From contig NZ_CP116615.1 of NCBI RefSeq assembly GCF_024832785.1, forward strand, positions 496,001 to 560,000: DNA of 64,000 nucleotides, given 5' to 3'. The translations under genes and the position numbers were made by a program. The notes beneath the pieces are model-generated. The model saw nothing but the letters and a program-made list of their open reading frames with translations, had not been told where the DNA came from and ran no database searches. The DNA is from Fontisphaera persica (GTDB lineage Bacteria; Verrucomicrobiota; Verrucomicrobiia; Limisphaerales; Fontisphaeraceae). The stretch's first letter is position 1. Each line of letters begins with the position of its first letter. Positions 17,587 to 27,194 of the stretch are shown here, piece by piece.

Positions 17587-20049
17587 CCCCGGCGCTTCAG
17601 TCCTCGCTGCCGGCAGGCATACCCATTTCCCACCTGGCAAACACTCTCACGCTGCTCTCCCAATTGGAGGGGCTGGAGCAGGCCCAATCAGAGTCCATTG
17701 GCCATTTTGGGCCTTTTCAAGTTTTGCGCGCTTTGGGGGAAGGAGGCATGGGTGTGGTGGTGTTGGCCCGAGACACACGTAATGACGCGGTGGTGGCCGT
17801 TAAGGTCTTGAAGCCAAGTCTCCTGCAGTACCCCCTTGCGGTGCAGCGGTTTCTGAGCGAGGCAAACCACATGAGCCGGTTGAAGCATCCGCACATCCTG
17901 CCGGTGTTGGACAGTGGGCGGACGGCGTTGGGTCCGTACTATTCCATGCCGTTCTGTGAAAAGGGGGGGGCTGGCCGGCGAGTTGGCGGGCGGGAAACCG
18001 GCAACGGTTAAGCGTATTTTGGAAGTGCTGATTCCTGTGGCCGAAGCGCTGACGTACGCACATGCCCGCGGGTTGATCCATCGGGACTTAAAACCCGACA
18101 ACATTTTGCTGGCAGAGCAGGGGAAGGTGTATTTATCGGATTTTGGTCTGGCGAGGACGTTGTTCAATGAACGCACGCTGGACGTGGAGGGCAGCCATTG
18201 TGAAGGCACGGCCCCCTATCTATCCCCGGCAGTGGCCCATGGGCAGGCCGAAGATACCCGTTGCGATATTTACTCGCTGGGGGCCATTCTTTACCAAATG
18301 CTCACCGGCCGTCTGCCGTATAGCGGGCGGACAACCGAAGAGGTCATTGCCCAAATCAAGGCCGGCCCGCCGCGTCCCATTCTTGAACTGAATCCCAAGG
18401 CGCCTGCCGAGCTGGTGTTGGTGTGTGAAACGGCAATGGCACGGGATCAGCGCGATCGTTATGCCAACATGGCGGATTTCCTGGAGGATTTGCGGCGCAT
18501 TCAGCGCGGTCAGTTGCCGGTGGGCGCGCATGCGGGCACGGCGTGGGTCAATCGTGCACGGGTGAGTTGGCGGCGGCATTGGCCCAAAATCGTGACGGGC
18601 GCATGTTTGAGTCTGGCAGCTTTGGGCCTCTGGCATACGGGCTGGTTGCGTTCCCCCGTATTAAAACCGATCCAAGTCATCCAGCTTGGGGAAGGATTCG
18701 ATCATTATTCTTCAGTGATGGGGAATTGGGACCTGGATAAAGTGACGGATTTTCTGGTGCTAAATCGGCAGGACAACTCTATTCAGGTCGTGGATGCTAC
18801 AAATAACCGGGTGCAGTTGATTCCTTGCCCAAAGCTGCTGGGTTCGGAGGAACGGGGTGACATTGGTTACTTAACCATGACAAGTTTTTCCACCGATAAA
18901 GCCGATGATTTGATTATTACCTATAGCCAGAAAACTCAGGCCCGGGCCAAAGTCATCAACCCCAATTTGCTCACGGTGGCCGAGTTTACGTACGAGGGTG
19001 AATTCGTACCTGCCAACCGGGAACGAGCGGCTTCAGCCACGGTTTTTATTTCGGGAATGGCCGTGGATTTGGATAACGACCAAAAAAAGGAATTTCTATT
19101 TCATTATGGGACACCTTATGGGCAAAGACGTCCACGCGGGCTGGTTTTGATGGATATGGATGACACGAAAGGGGTGATGCGCTGGGATTTCCCCACTGCC
19201 CCATACATCCGAAAGTTCCTGGTTCAGGATTTGGAGGGAGACGGTAAGCAAGAAATTATTTTTGGGACTCATGCCACCTGTAATGGCAAACAATTGGAGG
19301 ACGGGACCGATGATTTTCATTCGCATCTGGCCGTGCTGAATGCTAATGGGGAATTGCGCTGGCGCCGGACCGTTGGGAAGGAGTACACGGCTGTTGTACC
19401 GTTAATGTGGGAGGCTGGCTCGTCGGCACCGGGACGAATATATGCCTGGCTGTCGGCATCCTATTTAGCCCGTCACAGTTTGCCGCCTGAGGAGCGTGGC
19501 CCGGGAATTGCCAGCCGGATTTTCTACGTGGAGGCCAATGGAGAGGGACTGCGTGAATACCTGCCGCCTTTTGAACTGGTGGATGTGCATCCTGCCGATG
19601 TCACGGGGGATGGGCGCCGGGAACTCGTTATGACGGATACCAATGGGTGGGTGCGCGTGTTGAGTCAGGATTTGCAGGTTATCCGGCAAACTCGATTGGC
19701 GCAGCCACGCCAAATGTTGGCGTACGCGCATGTCCTGGGTAATGTGCGGCTGCCTCAATTGGACGGCGGGCCGTATGTGGCAGTGTTGTGGAAGGACCTG
19801 CATTCAAATTCAGTGGGCGTAGTTGGCAAAACGCATCGAGAATTCAGCAATGATAATATCATGCATGAGGTGACGGCAATGGTGTTGGACCGACGGCTCC
19901 AGCCGGTTTTCCGTGCGGTGCTTCATCCCACTCTCAAGGAACGTCTCAGCAATATCCGGGGCGAAGTCAAGGATGTGGACGGCGACGGTGCCGAGGAAAT
20001 CGTTGTATTTTCCGAACGCATCACCATTTGCAAAGTGGTCAAGGAGTGA
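17562..20049 (+). pseudogene. Transmembrane Ser/Thr kinase with FG-GAP-like sensor domain, frame broken at a G8 tract
   Basis: Two reading frames together make one kinase. The first (17562-18011, GTG start) carries the glycine loop 'LGEGGMGVVVLA' (~57-68) and the Lys in 'AVKVLKP'. It drifts out of frame after 'PFCEKGG'. The second continues 'LAGELAGGKP', 'HRDLKPDN' (~172), 'DFGLAR' and 'CDIYSLGAILYQML' to 20049. The break coincides with eight Gs at 17963-17970; seven Gs would restore an uninterrupted protein of about 828 residues. After the kinase domain comes one membrane segment (~338-361, 'IVTGACLSLAALGLW'). The outer part has repeated Asp-rich loops ('DLDNDQKKEF', 'DLEGDGKQEI', 'DVTGDGRREL', 'DVDGDGAEEI') typical of FG-GAP/VCBS propellers. 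Called broken as sequenced; sequencing error and slippage are both possible. Confidence 0.8.
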
Positions 20050-20105
20050 GGCGGGGTTCCAAATTCAAACCGTGGGTGGGCAAGGTTATGAAGGGCTGCA
20101 CGCCC

Positions 20106-23100
20106 TCATTTTTGGGCTTTGGGCCGCAGGCCATAAAGGGCCGCCAACGCGAGGAACAGGCCGGTCAACAAGGTGACGCCACCCGTGGCCGTTTGGGGGT
20201 CGGCGGCCTTGGCCTTGAGCGCAACTTTCAGTGTGGCCCATTCATCCACCACCAAAGCGCCGGTGAATTGATAAGGCCGGCCTTGCAAGGGCAGGGCGGC
20301 GCGAATGCTTTCCGGCTTGGTCACACCGGCGATTTGCTGCCGCAGCATGCGTTCAGCCAGGCGTTGGAGGGCGGCGTTTTCATCGGGGGTGTTTCGCTCC
20401 AGGACTTGTTGCGCCTGCTGTTGCGTGTATTGCGGAGCCTGGCCGGGTTCGACGCGGCCCAGGACGTTGCGGGCGCGCCCCTCTTTGCGTTCGGCGATGT
20501 CGAGGGCGTTTTGGCGGCGCTCGTTCAAGCCCAGCAAGGTTTGCTGGAGGCGCACATTATTCCATTGCACGCGCGCATCTTCATTGAAGGCGGCATCCTG
20601 GGGGGAGATGTTCCAAGCTGCTTGGAAGGCGCGCTGGGCTTGTTGGGGCGCGCCCTGTTGCAGCATGGTGTTGGCCATGGAGAAGAGCTGCTCGGCGGTT
20701 TTGACTTTTTCTTCGCGGCGGGCCATTTCTGATTTGAGGTAATCATCCACATTGATGCCGGTGGGCCAGAGGGGCGTGCCGACGCTGCGCATTTGGAGGG
20801 CGCTTTGCCAGTTCTGGATGTCCCAGTTGGCGGGGGTGTAGATATTCCAGGTCACATTTTCCAAGGGCAGGTCGAAGGAGGGCGCGAGCATTTCACGACG
20901 GGCCAGGTTGCCGTCCTCGCCCGTACCAGCCGTGTAGAAGAATTCCAACGTGGTGGGCTGGTTAGGCTCGCTGTGTTTCTCCAACAGAAAAAGGATTTGG
21001 CCGCCTTCGCGCCAGGGCCAGACGCTCTGGCCGTTGATGAAGGCGTACCAGAAGCGGCTGCCAGCGGGAAGTTTCATACGCAGCAGGCGTTTGTCACCGG
21101 GGCGAAGCACCAGGCGGCCTTCGGTCAACATCTGGCCGGAGGGGGCAATTACGGAAGTGAGCGTCAGGCTTTCCACCTGAGCGGGGAGGACGTTGGCCAC
21201 CTCATGACGGGAGAGGGTGATGGGCAGTTCAAAGCCGCTGTCCATGACCACGAAGCAGTCCTTGCTTTCGGTCATGCCGGCGCTGCGGCGGAGAGTCGGA
21301 GGAAGCGCCTGCCACTCCACCGGTTGAAGACCGGCGGGCTGGGCAGGGAGACGGATTTGCAGGCGGCCGCTGCCCTGCACGGCCAGGTAGCCGCGCTGTA
21401 GGTTGGCAGAAGGTGTTCTGACCCCGGCAAGGCGCATTCCGGCCGTTTGATTGGTGAGGGGCATTTGGTAGCTGAGGCGCAGGGTGTAATTGCCGATGAC
21501 GCGGCGTTGCAGTTTGACTTCCCACGTCTGCCAGCGGGCCTCGCCGGGGGCGGGCAGCCGCATGGCATCCGAGAACAGGTCGCCTTCAAAGCGGACATTA
21601 TCGGCTGGATGGGGCACCAGGATTTGGAGATTTTTCACTCCGGCATTGTCTATGCGATATTCGAGGGCGGCGATGACCTGGGCCTGGCCTTCACGCAGGG
21701 TACAGTGTTGCAGCACGGCGGCCTCCACCCAAGGCTCAACAGCCTCTACATCGAACACCAGGCGCCATTGATTTTGCAGGAGCGCAAAGGCCAAACCACC
21801 CTTTTGGGTCAGGCCGGCGCGGCGCGGGTCCACGGGGTTGACGCCGTCGCGCTCGCGGGCGTGCAGGCGCAGCCCTTGTTCCGGGATGACCAGCAACTGT
21901 CCCGTCTGGCGGGTGGCCTCTCGCACCCAAACGCGCGGTGCGGTCCATTCTTTGCGGCGGGCCAGGCCCGGACCGCCGAGCGTGAGGTTGAAATTGTGGC
22001 GGCCTTCCGTCTTGCCGCGCAGGTGAAGGGTGATGATGCGTTCACCGGCCGCCCGCAGCTCCGTCCAATGACTTAAGATGGGGCTGGTGACATTTTCCAA
22101 ATCAAAATCCGCCGGCAGGGTGAAGCTTAGCCGGAAAATACCGGCGCGGGTGATGTCCACCGTCCATTGCAGGGCGAGCACGGCGCGGTCTTCGCCCAGG
22201 GAATGGGTTTCTTGCGTGGCCACCCGGATGTCCGGCTGAACGGGGGCTGCGGCAAGAGTAATCTGAGCGTCTCCGGCTGAATAGCGATAAGCCCGGCGCA
22301 GCGTCAGCCCTGACATCCACTGACTGGCCTCCTTCAACAGGGCGGCGGAATAATCTTCCAGGTTGATGGGGGCCAGTCCCTGAACCTTGGCGGTTTCCTG
22401 GAGCTGTACTTCCTGGCCGGTGGCCACGCCCAGAGTGCCCAACTGGCCGGCGGTGTTTTGTAACAACGGCACGCGGGCGGTAATTTCATACGGCAAGGCC
22501 CCAGCGGGAATTTGTGAAAACATCCACATTTGAAACGCCTGGGCCTGGGGCGTTTGGAAGACAGCACGCAGGAGGCGGCTGTCGGGGTCGAAGCGCCAAT
22601 GAGCCAGTCCCTGGGCGCGCACATCGGTTACGGTTTGATTGGTGGGAATCAACACCGTGACTTCGGTGATTTGTCCTTGGGCGGGTTTAAGCTGAAAGAG
22701 ATGCACGCCTTCCAGCAGGCCAGGGGTGGGCACATAAAGGTGGTGCAGTTCGGCGTAGAGGACGGCGGTTTCCCGGCGCGGGTCGCGCGAGCGCGGCACC
22801 CAGTTGATTCTGGCAGACGGCCGGGGGGCCAGCACCACTTCAGCGCGGGAAAGCTCCTTTCCTTCCTGTTGCACCACGGCCACCTCGACGGAGACCGCTT
22901 CGCTGGAAATCACGCTCAGGTCGGGGCGATCCAAATCCAAGGTTAACCGGTTCACCAGCGCGGGGCAGGTGGGCAGCGCGAAATGGCCGCTGGCTGCCTC
23001 GCGGGTGACGCGCAACTGGTACTCAAATTCCACTTCAAACTTGCCTCCAGTTTTTGCGGTCAGCCGGTAGCCTCCTCCGAGGGGGTTCTGGCTTAGTACG

Positions 23101-26100
23101 AGATTTTCGGCAGGCAGTTGGATTTGGGTCAGGACTGCAGGAGCGGATAAAAAGTCCAGCCGTTCACCGGCTTCGGTTTGCCAGATTAATCGGGCGCGAG
23201 CGCGCAAAAATTCATCCTGCACCTGCAGTTGTTGGATGACGCTTTGCACCACGCTGCGGGTGGGTTCGGCGGGAGCGGCGTGGGCCGTGGCGGTCGCCGT
23301 GACCAGCAGTCCGGCCAGCCATAAAGCGGTGGCTGCTCCCGGCGCCGGGTTGGAGGAGCCGGCCGGCGCGGCCGGCGGCTCAGGTTTGGGGGCAGGGGGG
23401 AGTTGCTGGATGGCTCGCCAGGCGGGGAACCATAATTGGGTCAGGGCAAAGAGCGCCAAAATGCCAAAGAACCACGGCGCGCCCCCCGGCATGCGCAAGG
23501 CGGCCCATGCCAGCAGGGCCCAGCCAGCCATACGAGCGGCGCTGCCCCCCCAGTGAGACCATTGCTTAACGGCGGCCAACACCCACAGCGCCACAGCCAG
23601 GAGCGCTGGCCACGCATATTTGGCGTAAAACATAACATCTCCCGCCGCCCATTGGGTGACTTGCAGCGAAAGTGTCTGGCCCGGGTCTTGAATGGGAGCG
23701 ATGAACACCATTTCATGGGGATTGTCGGAGCCAGGGGTGAGCGAAACCCAGGCCAACAGGGCCAGCAAAGCCAGGGTGCCCAAGGCAATCAGAATGCCAG
23801 CGGCCTGGGCGGTGATTTGGGCGAGGCTGCCGCGGGTGGCGCCGGGCCGCGCGGCGTGACGGAAACACAAGACACTGCCCACCAGCAACACGGGCAGCAA
23901 CAGCAGAGCCAGCGTTCGGCGGTGCCACGAGAAGCCCCCCTTGAAATGCTGAGCAATCCAATGCCAGCCGCCAGGCTCCTGCCATGCGCCGGTGGGTACG
24001 ACACGCCCGCTTTGAAAACGCAGCCGCGTGCCGGCGTCGCCCTGCAATCGCCACTCGGTTTGCAACACCGGCGCCTCAATGACGGGCGCTTCCAAAACCA
24101 GGCGCCGCCGGTCGCCGGCCTTGGCCGCGAGCTTTAATTCCACGGTCAAGACGGCCAACGGGTCGGTTTTGGAGGGCAGGGGAATCAGGGTGGACGGACC
24201 ATCGCTGACGGGTGCAGTCATGTTTTGGTTCACCCGCGCCTCCCATAATTTGTAACCGGCTGGAATTTTAACGCGCAGGTGGGCATGCCCCTGGTTCTTG
24301 ACGAAATAACGGGCGGTGGTGGCGAGTTCGCCCTCGCGGGTGATGCGCGTTTGCAGGACGGCGCGGTCGGCCACCTGCCGCATGGTTTCGCCGGGCGGCA
24401 GCGAGGCCAGCTCGAGGCGCAAAACAAAAGGCCGGGCGGTGTATTGATAAGCGGCCAGCAGCGGGGCATCAAACAACAGGCGGTGCTCTGGAGGGATTTC
24501 CCGCGGGTCCAATTTCAGGAGCGGCGGAGAGACTTCGGCGGGGCGGGCCTCAAAGGCGTGCTCACTGATGACCAGCACGCTGCCTTGCTCGGTTTGGGCG
24601 TCCAGCGGGCGCGCGCCCTCAAATTCAACCAGGTTGTTGGTGCGGGGGTGGAATTGGCGGTCGCAGGTGACCAGCAGAGTGTACGCGCCAAAGGCCGGAG
24701 TGTTGAGATACACCTCATAACCGCCCTCGACAGGTTTCCAGTTGCGCACATCGCGGCCGGCAAATTCCACGTTGCCGTAGTTGGTGGGAGCGGCGACGCG
24801 GAACTGGTTGATGGGCGCGCCGCCCACCCAGTAGTTGATGACGGAGCTGCAATAAGCGATGCCCTCCTTCAAGGTGAACAAGTGCACCACGTCCGCGAGC
24901 ACGGTCTGGGTCAGGCGTTCGACTTGCACGGTGGCCTGCCAGGTCTCATCGCGCAATCGCCATGCCAGTTGCAGGCCGGCAATCTTGCGGGGGAAAAAGC
25001 CGGGGGCCAGCTCGGTCAAACCGGCGACTTCCCCGGCGGTGAGACGAAAGCCGGTATCAGCGGAGACGCCGAGATGCAGGCGGAGCGACTTGATGCCGAG
25101 GGGGTGCACGAGGGGAAGGGACCAGGCGCCAGGCATGGCGTTGGTGTTTTTGCTGAGGCGCAATTGCACCACCTGCCGGCCCGTGAGGGGCTGGGCAAAC
25201 ACCAGCCGCAGGCGGGACAGGTTGGTATTGGGCTCGGGGGTTAAAAAGTAATCACTCAGGCTTTGGGCGTTGACCCGCGGATTGGTGAAATCCGCGGGCG
25301 TGCGGATGGTGAACTCGCGCAGAGGAGCGTCCCGGATGTCCAATTCCAACTCGGCATCAATGGTGGTTTCGGTTTCGCCCAGATGGTAAACGAGCAGTTG
25401 GGACACGTTGACCTCCGGCTGCACTTGTTCGGCCTGCAAGCTCAGGGTGTAATCCGGGCCGCTGAAGCGGTAGGCAAACATTTGGGTGCCCTGGCTCAAG
25501 CCGGCTTGGGAAATGGCCTCCCGCTGGGGCACCATTTCCGGTGAAATTTGGGAAAGGCCGCGGGTTTCGGTGGCTTCGAGACGTACGGCGCCGTCATTCA
25601 TGGCCACGAGGTAACCGGAGTAGCGGATGGCTTCCTCCGGCGTGAGCCGCAACGGTGTGACTGCCACCGGGAAAGCCCCCAGCGGAGTTTGCAAAAGCAC
25701 TTGCATCCGATACTGGTCTTTGCGGGGCTGATTGAGCTGCACCACAAGCCGCCGCAAACCATTGGAGGAAGGGATGACCCGCCAGGCCAGGATGTCATCG
25801 CCACGCACATGGGTCACTTCCCCATCACCTTGGAGGGCCAGTGAAAGTTGCGTTAATTCTCCCTGCATGACTTTGTAGTTCAACAAACAGGCCTGGCGCA
25901 GAAGGCCGGGACCAACGCTTAAACCCACCTGGCCTTCCACGGCGTAGAACAGCCGTCCGCGTTCTTCTTTGCGGGCGGTGCGCCATTGCCATTGCAAGGG
26001 CCCGCTGGAGGCCAGGAAGGTGACATAGTCGTCGCCCTGCTTTTCGGGGCGGGCGGCGTTGCCCAGGTTGAACAACGTCTCTGCGGGCAGCCCTTTGAGG

Positions 26101-27140
26101 GTGACCGGACGCAGGGCGCTGGGGGCCAACTCAAAGGCCACGCTATTCCATTCATTTTGCGTGGTCACGCGCGCATCAAAAGTGAGCGAGAGAGGATAAG
26201 TGCCCGGCCGCCGGAAGCGCAGCCAGTAGCGGCCGTCCGCAAAATAAACTTCGGCGTTGGTGGGAAAACTGGTCAAGGCGGCGTCACCGGCCAGCAGGGC
26301 GAGGGCTCCGCCCTCCGCATGGCGCACGAGGGCTTCGGCACGCAGGGTAAAGGACGCGCGCTGTTCTTTCATCATGCCCGTGAGCTGAAATTGATTCAGC
26401 GTGATTTGGCGGCCTTCGGGGTCTTTTTCCATGGCCCGGACTTGCAGGGCATAATCGCCGCCGGTCCAGCGCAACAGGAAGGGTTGGGTGGCATCCAGGG
26501 GCGAGGCGGTGCCTGTGCCTGTGGCGGGCGATTTTTGCACGAGCAAAAACCCTGATAGGTTGGTGAGTGAAAGTTCCAATGCCGGGTCCGGCACGATTTC
26601 CAGCGTGCCTTCGGCAAAGGCGGCTTCGTGCGGTTGCAGCACCAGCGGGGTGAAGTCCAGGGGCAGGGAAGCGAAGGCATGCCGGGCAATCACACTGGCG
26701 GACAATTCCCGCGGCGGCGGCTGGTTGGTAGCGGCGTCGGCGGGCCGGATGACCAGATAGAGCTGGCCGGCGGCATCGCGCCGTAATGCCCAATCTTTGA
26801 TGCCGGGTCCGGAGACCTGTTCAATGTTGCCGTGCCCACGGCAGCGCAGAATCCATTCCTTGAATTGCCCTTGCAGCACGCGGGCGCGTAATTCAAATCG
26901 CTGGAGGATGTTGGTTTTTTCAAAGTGCACGCCGGCCTGCCAGGTGGCGGAGTAAATGAGGGGCACTTCAGATTCTGGCGGGCCGCCACCCTTCAGGCGT
27001 CCCGTGAGAATAAAACTGGCCTGGTTGGTATCCACCTCCCCGCTGAACTTGAGGCTTTCCACGGGGGTGGCGGTGAAGGCCATCCCGCTGCTGCCAAGCA
27101 GGATGGCGGCCATCTGGAGACTGCGAATGATCCCTTTCAT
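20106..27140 (-). CDS. Giant (2344-residue) multi-beta-module membrane protein of unknown function
   Basis: No family is recognised. A signal peptide (residues 1-24) is followed by ~1040 residues of predicted beta modules. Five or more hydrophobic segments follow between ~1070 and ~1287 ('TLALLLLPVLLVGSVLCF', 'ILIALGTLALLALLAW', 'ALLAVALWVLAA', 'WFFGILALFALTQLW', 'ALWLAGLLVTATATAHA'). A second beta-rich half follows, then a helical TPR-like stretch (~2130-2220, 'QQAQRAFQAAWNISPQ') and a C-terminal membrane segment ('LLTGLFLALAALYGL'). Modules recur: 'FAYRFSGPDYTLSLQ' (~552) resembles 'RAYRYSAGDAQITLA' (~1614), and 'LRVKIPAGYKLWEARVN' (~957) resembles 'LRMKLPAGSRFWYAFIN' (~2018). It is the last gene of the sigma-vWA operon (54-bp gap) and convergent with the kinase. 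Confidence 0.85.
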   Translation of the reverse strand: MKGIIRSLQMAAILLGSSGMAFTATPVESLKFSGEVDTNQASFILTGRLKGGGPPESEVPLIYSATWQAGVHFEKTNILQRFELRARVLQGQFKEWILRCRGHGNIEQVSGPGIKDWALRRDAAGQLYLVIRPADAATNQPPPRELSASVIARHAFASLPLDFTPLVLQPHEAAFAEGTLEIVPDPALELSLTNLSGFLLVQKSPATGTGTASPLDATQPFLLRWTGGDYALQVRAMEKDPEGRQITLNQFQLTGMMKEQRASFTLRAEALVRHAEGGALALLAGDAALTSFPTNAEVYFADGRYWLRFRRPGTYPLSLTFDARVTTQNEWNSVAFELAPSALRPVTLKGLPAETLFNLGNAARPEKQGDDYVTFLASSGPLQWQWRTARKEERGRLFYAVEGQVGLSVGPGLLRQACLLNYKVMQGELTQLSLALQGDGEVTHVRGDDILAWRVIPSSNGLRRLVVQLNQPRKDQYRMQVLLQTPLGAFPVAVTPLRLTPEEAIRYSGYLVAMNDGAVRLEATETRGLSQISPEMVPQREAISQAGLSQGTQMFAYRFSGPDYTLSLQAEQVQPEVNVSQLLVYHLGETETTIDAELELDIRDAPLREFTIRTPADFTNPRVNAQSLSDYFLTPEPNTNLSRLRLVFAQPLTGRQVVQLRLSKNTNAMPGAWSLPLVHPLGIKSLRLHLGVSADTGFRLTAGEVAGLTELAPGFFPRKIAGLQLAWRLRDETWQATVQVERLTQTVLADVVHLFTLKEGIAYCSSVINYWVGGAPINQFRVAAPTNYGNVEFAGRDVRNWKPVEGGYEVYLNTPAFGAYTLLVTCDRQFHPRTNNLVEFEGARPLDAQTEQGSVLVISEHAFEARPAEVSPPLLKLDPREIPPEHRLLFDAPLLAAYQYTARPFVLRLELASLPPGETMRQVADRAVLQTRITREGELATTARYFVKNQGHAHLRVKIPAGYKLWEARVNQNMTAPVSDGPSTLIPLPSKTDPLAVLTVELKLAAKAGDRRRLVLEAPVIEAPVLQTEWRLQGDAGTRLRFQSGRVVPTGAWQEPGGWHWIAQHFKGGFSWHRRTLALLLLPVLLVGSVLCFRHAARPGATRGSLAQITAQAAGILIALGTLALLALLAWVSLTPGSDNPHEMVFIAPIQDPGQTLSLQVTQWAAGDVMFYAKYAWPALLAVALWVLAAVKQWSHWGGSAARMAGWALLAWAALRMPGGAPWFFGILALFALTQLWFPAWRAIQQLPPAPKPEPPAAPAGSSNPAPGAATALWLAGLLVTATATAHAAPAEPTRSVVQSVIQQLQVQDEFLRARARLIWQTEAGERLDFLSAPAVLTQIQLPAENLVLSQNPLGGGYRLTAKTGGKFEVEFEYQLRVTREAASGHFALPTCPALVNRLTLDLDRPDLSVISSEAVSVEVAVVQQEGKELSRAEVVLAPRPSARINWVPRSRDPRRETAVLYAELHHLYVPTPGLLEGVHLFQLKPAQGQITEVTVLIPTNQTVTDVRAQGLAHWRFDPDSRLLRAVFQTPQAQAFQMWMFSQIPAGALPYEITARVPLLQNTAGQLGTLGVATGQEVQLQETAKVQGLAPINLEDYSAALLKEASQWMSGLTLRRAYRYSAGDAQITLAAAPVQPDIRVATQETHSLGEDRAVLALQWTVDITRAGIFRLSFTLPADFDLENVTSPILSHWTELRAAGERIITLHLRGKTEGRHNFNLTLGGPGLARRKEWTAPRVWVREATRQTGQLLVIPEQGLRLHARERDGVNPVDPRRAGLTQKGGLAFALLQNQWRLVFDVEAVEPWVEAAVLQHCTLREGQAQVIAALEYRIDNAGVKNLQILVPHPADNVRFEGDLFSDAMRLPAPGEARWQTWEVKLQRRVIGNYTLRLSYQMPLTNQTAGMRLAGVRTPSANLQRGYLAVQGSGRLQIRLPAQPAGLQPVEWQALPPTLRRSAGMTESKDCFVVMDSGFELPITLSRHEVANVLPAQVESLTLTSVIAPSGQMLTEGRLVLRPGDKRLLRMKLPAGSRFWYAFINGQSVWPWREGGQILFLLEKHSEPNQPTTLEFFYTAGTGEDGNLARREMLAPSFDLPLENVTWNIYTPANWDIQNWQSALQMRSVGTPLWPTGINVDDYLKSEMARREEKVKTAEQLFSMANTMLQQGAPQQAQRAFQAAWNISPQDAAFNEDARVQWNNVRLQQTLLGLNERRQNALDIAERKEGRARNVLGRVEPGQAPQYTQQQAQQVLERNTPDENAALQRLAERMLRQQIAGVTKPESIRAALPLQGRPYQFTGALVVDEWATLKVALKAKAADPQTATGGVTLLTGLFLALAALYGLRPKAQK

Positions 27141-27194
27141 ACCATTATTTTCAAATTAAACCGACTGCCGGGGCTGCGATGGCCATCGAGCACT

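Noticed and set aside
17562-20049. Two separate genes, a small kinase fragment and a large kinase
   Set aside because: Neither half alone makes a kinase. The break lies at a G8 tract and one base restores a single uninterrupted protein.
24279-25244. A plus-strand frame inside the giant protein gene
   Set aside because: Antisense to a continuous 2344-codon frame; no motif or ribosome site.
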